Shown here: piece by piece, positions 23,613-30,875 of the stretch
Layout: every line of letters starts with the position of its first letter
How positions within the stretch are numbered: the stretch's first letter is position 1
DNA from: Brevibacterium sp.
GTDB lineage: Bacteria; Actinomycetota; Actinomycetes; Actinomycetales; Brevibacteriaceae
Assembly: GCF_031179145.1 (NCBI RefSeq)
Contig: NZ_JAPSIB010000008.1
Span: 3,287-67,286, forward strand
DNA: 64,000 nucleotides
Reading direction: 5' to 3'
Program-made: the position numbers and the translations under genes
The notes under the pieces: generated by a model
What the model was told of the DNA's origin: nothing
The model's database searches: none
Seen by the model: the letters and a program-made list of their open reading frames with translations, nothing else

Positions 23613-25586
23613 TCAGAGGGATCCGGTGCGCACTTGCCGGGTGGACCTGGCCGGCGTTCGCGTGGTCGTCGGCCGCGAGGCCCGGCTGCTCATCGTCGCG
23701 ATCGTGGCGTCGAAGATCGCGCACAGGCAGTGGACGGCCATGAGATGGGCCTCCTGCACGTGCGGAGCGGCGGCGTCGATGCGGATCGAGGAGTCACAGG
23801 CCGCGGTCAACGGGCTCGGGTCCGGTCCCGTCAGCGCCCAGGTGGTCACTCCCAGACGCTGGGCGGCCTCGGCGGCTCTGACCAGATTGGGACTGCGTCC
23901 GCTGGTGCTCAGCAGGATGAGGATGTCCCCGGGGCGGGCGTGGGCCTCGACCTGTCGGGCGAAGACCTGCTCGAACCCGTAGTCGTTGCTGATCGCGGTC
24001 ACCGCCGAGGTGTCCGTGCTCAGCGCCACCGCGGAGAACGGGGGACGGTCGGGACCGTACTTGCCGACGAGCTCGGCGCTCAGATGCTGGGCTTCGGCGG
24101 CGGACCCGCCATTGCCGGCGCAGTAGAGCGTGCCTCCGGCCGACAGGGTCCGGGCGAGGACCGCACCCCACTGCCGCAGCTTCGAGATCTGCCCGGCCAG
24201 TGAGTTCACGGCCGAGGACACCCCTTGGAAGTGGCGGACGACGACGTCGACGGAATCCCCGGAGGTCTCGGCGGGCGGGCTGATGCGGGCCAGCGAGCTC
24301 GCGACGAGCGCATCGTCGTCCTGGCCGAGGGTCGCCCGGTACGCCCGTTCCGTCCTCTGCGCCACGGCGGGCCAGGTGAAGCGGTCGCGGACCCGGCGGG
24401 TGCCGGCCCGGCCGAGCTCGCGGGCGTACTCGTGGTCGGTGAGCAGCCGGGCGGCGGCGATGGTGAAGGCGTCGACGTCCTGGGGTGGGATGAGGAGGCC
24501 GGTGACCCCGTCGACGACGGTGTCCTGAAGACCGCCCACCGAGGTGGCGACGACGGGCACGCCGCATGCCATCGCCTCGAGCGGGACGATGCCGAAGGGC
24601 TCGTACCAGGGGGTGCAGGCGACGAAGGTCGCCGACCGGATGGCATCGGGGATCTCGTCGCGGCCGAGCTGACCGCGGAACGTGACCTGTTCGTCGACGC
24701 CGAGTTCCGCGGCGAGGGCCCGCAGCCTGCGGACCTCGGGGTCGGTGTCGATCGATCCGCCGCTGCCGCTGCCGCCGATGACCTCGAGCTCGACGTCGTC
24801 GACTCCGCGACTGCTCAGTTCGGCCAGGCCCCGGATGACGAGGTCGACGCCTTTGCGGGGGACGAGGCGGCCGAGCGAGACGATCTTCTTCGTGCACGGC
24901 TGCGGTGCTTCGAGCGTGGTGGTCAGGGCGTCCGTGGAGTTTCCGGCGCCGGCCGGCCTGTACTCGGCCGGGCGGAACTCATCGGTGTCCACCCCACAGG
25001 GGACGACGGAGATCTTCGTCGTGTCGATGCCCAGCGCCGCGAGTTCGGACACCTCGTCCTGGCAGGTGGCGATGATCGCGGCCGCATCGTGGCCGAGCCT
25101 CGTCTCGAGGTCGGTGCGCTCGGGCGGACTCGTGTCCTCGCTGCCCTGGAAGCGGCGTTTGACCGAGCCGAGGGCGTGGTAGGTGTGGACCAGGGGCACA
25201 TCGTCGTACCCTGCCTCCTCGAGCGCGGTCCGGGCCGCGAGCCCCGACATCCAGAAGTGGGAGTGGAGGACCATCGGCCGCTGCTCGGGATTCTCCGCCC
25301 AGTGTCGGGCGACCTGCCGGCCGAACTCGGGCATGTGGTCGAGGAGGTCATCCTTGGGGATGTAGCGGTCCGCCCCGGTGGAGACATGGACGACCTGGAC
25401 CCCGGGCTCCATCGTGACGACGGTGGGCGTCGTCGTGTCCTCGCGCCGGGTGAAGACCGTGACCTCGTGACCCCGGTGGGCCAGCTCACTGGCGAGTTTT
25501 CCGACGTGGACGTTCTGACCCCCGGCGTCGACCCCGCCGAGCGGGGCCAGGGGGCTGGCGTGTTCGGAGATCATCGAGATCTGCAT
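23613..25586 (-). CDS. Fusion of GT4 glycosyltransferase and GmhA-type phosphoheptose isomerase
   Basis: Residues 1-420 form a GT-B family-4 enzyme similar to MshA/sucrose-phosphate-synthase-like proteins: APLGGVDAGGQNVHVGKLA, SHFWMSGL, VVPCGVDTDEF, SLGRLVPRKGVDLVI and the donor motif EPFGIVPLEAMACG. Residues ~450-640 are a SIS domain of GmhA type: AGNGGSAAEAQHLSAELVGKYG (about 490-511), ALSTDTSAVTAISNDYGFEQVF and STSGRSPN, with Glu and His candidates in APHVQEAHLMAVHCLC. GmhA isomerises sedoheptulose 7-phosphate to heptose 7-phosphate. The reading frame is continuous with no internal start needed. GmhA is normally a stand-alone ~190-residue protein. Confidence 0.88.
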   Translation of the reverse strand: MQISMISEHASPLAPLGGVDAGGQNVHVGKLASELAHRGHEVTVFTRREDTTTPTVVTMEPGVQVVHVSTGADRYIPKDDLLDHMPEFGRQVARHWAENPEQRPMVLHSHFWMSGLAARTALEEAGYDDVPLVHTYHALGSVKRRFQGSEDTSPPERTDLETRLGHDAAAIIATCQDEVSELAALGIDTTKISVVPCGVDTDEFRPAEYRPAGAGNSTDALTTTLEAPQPCTKKIVSLGRLVPRKGVDLVIRGLAELSSRGVDDVELEVIGGSGSGGSIDTDPEVRRLRALAAELGVDEQVTFRGQLGRDEIPDAIRSATFVACTPWYEPFGIVPLEAMACGVPVVATSVGGLQDTVVDGVTGLLIPPQDVDAFTIAAARLLTDHEYARELGRAGTRRVRDRFTWPAVAQRTERAYRATLGQDDDALVASSLARISPPAETSGDSVDVVVRHFQGVSSAVNSLAGQISKLRQWGAVLARTLSAGGTLYCAGNGGSAAEAQHLSAELVGKYGPDRPPFSAVALSTDTSAVTAISNDYGFEQVFARQVEAHARPGDILILLSTSGRSPNLVRAAEAAQRLGVTTWALTGPDPSPLTAACDSSIRIDAAAPHVQEAHLMAVHCLCAIFDATIATMSSRASRPTTTRTPARSTRQVRTGSL

Positions 25587-25668
25587 TGGTCTCTCCTTGG
25601 CGGTCGGGTGATGGGCGGTGTCTGTGGTGGGTCGGCCTCGCAGGCGAGGGGACCTGGCGCGCGGATGC

Positions 25669-26715
25669 TCACAAGCCGGGGGCCGCCCTGCTCAGCGCAT
25701 GGGCCCGGCCGTGGTCGGCCACCTCGGTGAGCAGTTCGTCCCACTCGCGCAGGAACCGGGGGAGACCGTAGCGCTGCAGCGCGTGGGCCCGGGCGGCCTG
25801 ACCCATGTCGTCGGCCAGCGCCGGATCAGCGATGAGTCGGCGAGCCATGTCGACCATCTCCCGCGGGTCGGTCGTCAACAGCCCGGCCTCCGGGGGAACG
25901 GCGCGGATCGCCTCGGTGGCGGCGAGGACGATGACCGGCATGCCAAGATGCATCGCCTCGAGCAGGGACAGGCCGAGCGACGTCCACCGGACGGGGTGGA
26001 GGTAGGCCCGGCGCTTGGCCACGAGCGGATGGAGTTCGGCCAGGGGGATGTCCCCGTGCGGGACGAGCCGGGCCTCAGGCCCGGTGCCGCCACCGGTCCG
26101 GATCTCGGGGCGGACCAGGGCGGCCGGGGCCGCGTCGATGAGCTTCTCCGTCCCGATCCCGAACGCGTCGACGGGGACGGATTCGGCGATGGTCTCGACG
26201 AGGTCGGTGCCGAGCACCCGCCGCCGCCTGACGGGTTCGTTGGCGACGAAGGCCAGTCGCTCGATCTCACCGGAGTAGAGGTGGCCGGGATCGCGGATGC
26301 CGTGTTCGATCACCGCCACCGGTGCGGTGCCGTTGTCCCACATCAGCGCATTGAAGTGGGTGACGTGGGCGATGGGGATGGCGCTCTGGTCCGCCAGGGG
26401 ATGGACGGTGTCGGGCACGTGGGCGCGCGGGGTGTTGTGCTCGACGAAGATCGCCGGGACGTCGACCCCGGGCTCGACGCCGAGGCGGGTCCTCACCTCG
26501 TCGATCTCCTCGGTCCGCTGGAGCACGACGAGGTCGAAGTCGGCGAGAGTCAGCAGCTCGATCGACACCTCCCGGGCGTTCGCCGGCCAGTCCCTGCCGC
26601 CCCGGCCCAGCCCCCAGGCCGAACGGTCGGCGTCGGTGGGCAGCAGGTACTCGTGGGATCCGTGCACGAAGGCATCGGTCCATGAGCCGTGCACATGCCA
26701 CAGGAGGATTCTCAT
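25669..26715 (-). CDS. Glycosyltransferase family 4-like
   Basis: A 348-residue GT-B protein: MRILLWHVHGSWTDAFVHGSH N-terminal motif, AIFVEHNTPRAHV, PVAVIEHGIRDP, and a donor-site segment RWTSLGLSLLEAMHLGMPVIVLA (Glu of the EX7E-like motif). The start ATG overlaps the stop of the upstream GT9 gene (ATGA). The 80-bp gap to the next gene (25587-25668) shows no terminator. Acts presumably on the same glycan as the neighbouring GT9 enzymes. Confidence 0.82.
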   Translation of the reverse strand: MRILLWHVHGSWTDAFVHGSHEYLLPTDADRSAWGLGRGGRDWPANAREVSIELLTLADFDLVVLQRTEEIDEVRTRLGVEPGVDVPAIFVEHNTPRAHVPDTVHPLADQSAIPIAHVTHFNALMWDNGTAPVAVIEHGIRDPGHLYSGEIERLAFVANEPVRRRRVLGTDLVETIAESVPVDAFGIGTEKLIDAAPAALVRPEIRTGGGTGPEARLVPHGDIPLAELHPLVAKRRAYLHPVRWTSLGLSLLEAMHLGMPVIVLAATEAIRAVPPEAGLLTTDPREMVDMARRLIADPALADDMGQAARAHALQRYGLPRFLREWDELLTEVADHGRAHALSRAAPGL

Positions 26716-27782
26716 CTCATGCTCCTTGTCTCGGTCAGTGTCTCGGTCAGTCGGTTCACAGCGGCCACCACCTCGGCGGGGGTGACGGAGTTCAGGCACG
26801 GGTGCCCCGGGAGCGGGCAGTCGCGGGCGCGCGAGCCCGCGCACGCGGCGCTCTGGTCGCCGAGCATCTCGACGGGCACCCCGTAGGGCAGCCAGCGCCG
26901 AGGCGGCACGACGGGGGAGAACAGACTGACCACCGGGGTGCCGACGGCGGCGGCGAGGTGGGCGGGCCCCGTGTTGCCGACGATGAGGGCCCGTGCCCGG
27001 GCGAGCAGGTCGGCCAGCCCCGCGACGTCGAGGGCCCCTCCGAGGTCGATGCCCGACGCCCCGGCGACGTCGTCGGTGAGTTCACGTTCGGACGGCGATC
27101 CGGTGACCACGACCTGCCACCCGTCCTCGGAGAGGTCCTGGACGGCGTCGTGGAAGTGCTCGGGCGACCACATGCGGGCGGGGACATTGGCCCCGGGGTG
27201 AGCGACGAGGACCCGCTCGCTCTCGAGCAGGGAGGCGAGCTTCGGAGCCTGCTGGGCGAAGGCGCCGGGCGTCGGGTTGACGTGGAGCCGGCCGTCGTCG
27301 CCGGTGGGAAGTTCGAAGCCCGCCGCAGCGGCGATGTGGGCGCTGCGTTCGGCCTCGGGCAGTTCGTCGTCGAGGTCCTCGGCGGGACGGATCCGGACAT
27401 CGAGCAGGGAGCCCGCGTAGTCGGTGGACACTCCGGTGATGCGCCCCACCCCGGCCAGCCGGAGGATGAGCGCCAGGGGCAGCGGCGACTGATGGAATGA
27501 GGTGAAGATCACGGCTTCGTCGAACTCCCGGCGGGCCACCTCGGCGCGCAGGGCCTCGATGTCCTCCGCGCTCACCTCGGGGGCGGGCGCGACGATCCAC
27601 GGGCTCGACCACGTGAGGATGTCGGTGACGCCGGGCAGCAGCTTCGCCACGGACTCACTGCCTGGTGAGCACAGAAGAGTCAGCGACTCGACCCGCTCGT
27701 CGGCGGCGATCGCGCGCAGCCCCGGCCCGGTGACGAGGACGTCGCCCATGCTGTCGAGGCGTGCAGCGAGGACCCTCGTCAT
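26712..27782 (-). CDS. Glycosyltransferase family 9 (heptosyltransferase-like)
   Basis: A 356-residue GT9 protein: VLAARLDSMGDVLVTGPGLRAIA, VIFTSFHQSPLPLALILRLAGV, VLVAHPGANVPARMWSPEHF, and the ADP-heptose loop IVGNTGPAHLAAAVGTPVVSLFSPVVP. The C-terminus has a Cys pair region (AACAGSRARDCPLPGHPCL). The start ATG 27782 lies inside the stop of the phosphatase gene, with a GAGGAGGG just upstream, so it is coupled to GmhB. Confidence 0.85.
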   Translation of the reverse strand: MTRVLAARLDSMGDVLVTGPGLRAIAADERVESLTLLCSPGSESVAKLLPGVTDILTWSSPWIVAPAPEVSAEDIEALRAEVARREFDEAVIFTSFHQSPLPLALILRLAGVGRITGVSTDYAGSLLDVRIRPAEDLDDELPEAERSAHIAAAAGFELPTGDDGRLHVNPTPGAFAQQAPKLASLLESERVLVAHPGANVPARMWSPEHFHDAVQDLSEDGWQVVVTGSPSERELTDDVAGASGIDLGGALDVAGLADLLARARALIVGNTGPAHLAAAVGTPVVSLFSPVVPPRRWLPYGVPVEMLGDQSAACAGSRARDCPLPGHPCLNSVTPAEVVAAVNRLTETLTETRSMR

Positions 27783-28324
27783 CCGGCCCTCCTCTCCGGC
27801 GTCAGCGCCATCTCCACGGCCTCCACCAGGTCGGAGGCCACCTCGGCGGCGGCTGCGATCTCGGGGTTCAGGGTCCGGGCGGTGGGCACGAGGATGCCCC
27901 GGGCCCCGGCGGCCTTCGCGGCGGCCATGTCCGCGGCGATGTCGCCGATCATCACGGTCTCCGTGACGTCGACGCCGAGCTCGCCCGCCGCGGCCAGCAG
28001 CATGCCGGGCTGCGGCTTGCGGCACTCGCAGCCGTCGTCACTGACATGCGGGCACCAGCACCAGACGTCGAAGGGACCGAGGAGCTCGGCGACGCGGGCG
28101 TTGACCGCAGTCACCTGCGCAGCGGTGATCAGCCCGCGGCCGACTCCCGACTGATTGCTGATGACGCCGACGGGAATCCCCCGCTCGCGCACCAAATCGA
28201 GCGCGCGAGCGGCCTCGCCCTTGACCGTGACCAGGGACGGGTCGCCGTTGTACGGCACATCGTCGATGAGGGTATCGTCTCGATCGAAGAGGATCGCGGC
28301 GGGAAGGGAAGTGGAATGGAGCAG
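27779..28324 (-). CDS. gmhB: GmhB-type heptose bisphosphate phosphatase, start codon unresolved
   Basis: A histidinol-phosphatase-like HAD enzyme: nucleophile motif FDRDDTLIDDVPY (D-x-D with Arg between), SNQSGVGRG, the zinc loop Cys cluster WCWCPHVSDDGCECRKPQPGML, and IGDIAADMAAAKAAG. GmhB removes the 7-phosphate from heptose 1,7-bisphosphate. No ATG, GTG or TTG occurs in frame between the motif and far upstream antisense sequence. The nearest candidates are CTG at 28324 or ATC at 28294, neither with a ribosome site. The given start is therefore provisional. The 5' end overlaps the divergent GT9 start at 28316. Confidence 0.75.
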   Translation of the reverse strand: MLHSTSLPAAILFDRDDTLIDDVPYNGDPSLVTVKGEAARALDLVRERGIPVGVISNQSGVGRGLITAAQVTAVNARVAELLGPFDVWCWCPHVSDDGCECRKPQPGMLLAAAGELGVDVTETVMIGDIAADMAAAKAAGARGILVPTARTLNPEIAAAAEVASDLVEAVEMALTPERRAG

Positions 28325-29278
28325 GTCGTCTTGGCTCTGCGTGCTCTGGGACTCGGCGACGTGCTGGCGGTCGTTCCCGCCCTGCGCGGGCTGCGCCGGG
28401 CGCTCGGTGATTCGCGACTGGTCCTCGCCTGCCCCGAAGCGCTGCGTCCCATCGTCACCGCCGCGGACTGCGTCGACGACATCGTCGACGTCCGCCCCGA
28501 TCACGTCGCGGCAGGTGACCCGGCCGGGGCGCGGGCGCTCGCCGGTCGGGTCCGGACGGTCGTCAACCTCCACGGACGCGGACCGATCAGCCACCGCTGG
28601 CTCGAGGGCTTCGGCGCCGAGCAGCGGATCGGACATGCAGCTCCCGGCTGGGAGGGACCGGTGTGGTGCGAGGACATCCACGAGAGGCAGCGCTGGGTGC
28701 GTCTGCTGCGCCACTGCGGGGTCGACGCCGATGCCGGCGACCTGCGGATCGATCCGACGCGCCTGCCGGTCGGACCCGTGGCGGCAGAGGCCGTCGTCCA
28801 TGTCGGGGCGGCCCTGCCGAGTCGGCACTGGCCCTGCCCCCGGTTCGCCGAGGTGGTCATCGACCTGATGGACCGCGGGCACGACGTGGTGCTGACGGGC
28901 AATGGCGGTGAGGTCGAGCGCGCGGTGGCCGTCGCCGAGGCGGTCGCCGCGAGGAGTGGAGTCCTGAGCGGCTCCCGCCTGCGGGTGGCCGCCGGGCAGC
29001 AGTCGCTGGCGGAGTTCGCCGCCACGATCGCCGGAGCCCGGGTGCTCGTCAGCGCCGATACGGGAGCAGCCCACCTGGCCAGTGCCTTCGCCACCCCGTC
29101 GGTCGTCATCTTCGGACCCGTGTCCCCGCAGCTCTGGGGTCCTCCGGCCGGTCCTCATCGGGTCCTGTTCGAGGAGTCGCTGAGCAGCGGGGATCCGCAC
29201 CGTCCGAACCCCGATCCGGCTCTCCTGGCGGTGTCCGCCGGCGACGTGGCGAGCGCTCTCGACACCCTCGGGATCTGA
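28316..29278 (+). CDS. Glycosyltransferase family 9 (heptosyltransferase-like)
   Basis: A 320-residue GT9 protein: VVLALRALGLGDVLAVVPALRGLR, VVNLHGRGPISHRWL, VVHVGAALPSRHWPCPRF, and the donor loop VLVSADTGAAHLASAFATPSVVIFGPVSP. GGGAAGGGA precedes the ATG at 28316. The gene is divergent from the main leftward heptose operon and its start overlaps the beginning of gmhB on the other strand, so the leftward promoter must lie inside this gene or translation initiates very near transcription start. Confidence 0.85.
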   Translation: MEQVVLALRALGLGDVLAVVPALRGLRRALGDSRLVLACPEALRPIVTAADCVDDIVDVRPDHVAAGDPAGARALAGRVRTVVNLHGRGPISHRWLEGFGAEQRIGHAAPGWEGPVWCEDIHERQRWVRLLRHCGVDADAGDLRIDPTRLPVGPVAAEAVVHVGAALPSRHWPCPRFAEVVIDLMDRGHDVVLTGNGGEVERAVAVAEAVAARSGVLSGSRLRVAAGQQSLAEFAATIAGARVLVSADTGAAHLASAFATPSVVIFGPVSPQLWGPPAGPHRVLFEESLSSGDPHRPNPDPALLAVSAGDVASALDTLGI

Positions 29279-29582
29279 CCCGGACCGGCTCTTCCTCACA
29301 AGGGTCCCTCCTTCGCACGTTCGCTGCAGCCGCTGACAGAAGCGACCTCACCTCGACTTCTCCTAACTTGCAGGTACTTTTGCCGGAAATCAAGTGGTCC
29401 CGGTGGATCAGTTGTCGACACCCGGGGGCGGACGAGTGAGGTTTCGGAGAGTCTTGAAGCCGGCAGACCTTCTCACCTAGGGTTCGAGCCAGGTATCAGA
29501 CCTGCCGACAGCACGACCTGCCAGCAAATCGCCTATCCGCAGATGCGGCCAGCGGTCGCAGCGGAGATTGGAAGTGTCGAGC
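29279..29582. other. 304-bp intergenic gap
   Basis: This follows the last GT9 gene and precedes the ATP-grasp gene. A promoter candidate lies at 29454-29483. No good terminator hairpin and no plausible small gene were seen. Confidence 0.55.
29454..29483 (+). promoter_or_regulatory. Candidate promoter of the ATP-grasp/CocE operon
   Basis: TTGAAG (29454-29459) and TAGGGT (29478-29483) are spaced by 18 bp, giving a leader of about 90 nt before the ATG at 29583. Confidence 0.35.
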
Positions 29583-30875
29583 ATGAAGAACATATTCGTC
29601 CCCGGGCTCACCGAGGTGCAGAGAGCTGAGCTCGAATCGATCGCCGGCTCCGATGACATGCGGTTCTTTAGCCTCATGGACTACGACTCCCTGGTCGGGG
29701 CCACCGTCGTCGACTTCGAGAAGACCCTGAATGAGGCCCGGGAGGAGCTCGAGGCCTTCGACGGCAGTGTCGATGCGATCATCGCCCACTGGGACTTCCC
29801 AGTGAGCATCATCGCCCCGATGCTCGCCAAGGAGTTCGGTCTGCCTGCTCCGAGCCTGGAGAGCCTGCTCAAATGCGAGCACAAGTACTGGAGCCGTCTG
29901 GAGCAGAAGAAGTCCATCCCCGAGGTCGTCCCCGACTTCAGCGCCTTCGACCCGTTCTCCGACGACGCCCTCGAGGCCATTTCGCTCGAATACCCGTTCT
30001 GGGTCAAGCCCGTCAAGGCCCATTCCTCCGACCTCGGGTTCATGATCACCGACGAGGAGGAGTTCTGGGCCGCCCTGCAGGAGATCCGCTCCGAGATCGC
30101 CAACGTCGGCGACGCCTTCGAAACCGTGCTCGACCGCGTCGAGCTGCCGCCGGAGCTGGCCGAGCTCGGCGGCAACGCCTGCATCGCCGAGAAGCTGGTC
30201 ACCGGCACCCAGTTCGCCCCCGAGGGCAGCGTCGCCGGCGGGGAGTTCAACGTCCATGGCGTCTTCCACATGCGCAAGGACGAGAACGGGACCAGCTTCG
30301 ACCGGCTGTCGTATCCGACAGCGGATGTTCCCGCCGAGGTGCAGGAGCGGGCCATCGAGGTCTCCCGGCGGTTCCTCGAGCACATCGGCTTCGACGACGG
30401 CTGCTTCAACTCCGAATTCATGTGGGATGAGGAGACGGGTGACCTGTCGCTGATCGAGTTCAACACCCGCATCAGCCAGTCCCACTCCGAGATGTTCCTC
30501 AAGGTCGACGGCGTCTCCAACCACCAGGTGGCCGTCGCAGTGGCGCTGGGGCGCACGCCCCGGATGCCCGACGAGAGGGGGGAGTTCGCCGTCGCCGGAC
30601 AGTACATGATCTTCCACGACGACGACGCGATCGTGACCCGGGTTCCCACTCGGGAGGAGATCGCTGAGGTCCAGGAGCGCAACCCGGGGACCGTGATCAC
30701 TCTCGAGGTCAAGGACGGCGACCGCCTGTCCGAACTGGCGGGGCAGGACAGCTATCGGTTCCGGTTGGGCAAGGTCTACCTCGGCGCCCGGGACCAGAAG
30801 GAGATGGACGAGAAGTTCACGCAGATCGTCGACGCACTCGACTTCTCCTTCTCATCGCCCGGAGGAGGAGCATGA
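29583..30875 (+). CDS. ATP-grasp domain protein
   Basis: A 430-residue ATP-grasp ligase-like protein. After an N-terminal pre-ATP-grasp domain (~1-95), the ATP-binding part shows FWVKPVKAHSSDLGFMI (the Lys-containing strand), IAEKLVTGTQF, and the Mg/ATP residues in CFNSEFMWDEETGDLSLIEFNTRISQSH (Glu and Asn-x-Arg). These enzymes join a carboxylate to an amine or thiol through an acyl-phosphate. The substrate is unknown. I use the ATG at 29583 (GGAAG eight bases upstream); a TTG lies at 29568. It is coupled by ATGA to a CocE-type hydrolase. Confidence 0.82.
   Translation: MKNIFVPGLTEVQRAELESIAGSDDMRFFSLMDYDSLVGATVVDFEKTLNEAREELEAFDGSVDAIIAHWDFPVSIIAPMLAKEFGLPAPSLESLLKCEHKYWSRLEQKKSIPEVVPDFSAFDPFSDDALEAISLEYPFWVKPVKAHSSDLGFMITDEEEFWAALQEIRSEIANVGDAFETVLDRVELPPELAELGGNACIAEKLVTGTQFAPEGSVAGGEFNVHGVFHMRKDENGTSFDRLSYPTADVPAEVQERAIEVSRRFLEHIGFDDGCFNSEFMWDEETGDLSLIEFNTRISQSHSEMFLKVDGVSNHQVAVAVALGRTPRMPDERGEFAVAGQYMIFHDDDAIVTRVPTREEIAEVQERNPGTVITLEVKDGDRLSELAGQDSYRFRLGKVYLGARDQKEMDEKFTQIVDALDFSFSSPGGGA

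Noticed and set aside
26737..26755. Repeated TCTCGGTCAG at the junction of the GT9 and GT4 genes as a regulatory direct repeat
   Set aside because: It lies in the GT9 coding 3' end and encodes LTETLTE; it is probably a simple coding duplication.
27761..28315. Upstream extension of the GT9 gene beginning at 28316
   Set aside because: The frame is open to 27761, but the extension is antisense to gmhB with no family similarity, while GGGAAGGGA marks ATG 28316.
29440..29500. Possible tRNA with a GGTTCGAGCC T-loop-like string
   Set aside because: The flanking bases do not form a T stem, and no anticodon or acceptor stem can be drawn around it.
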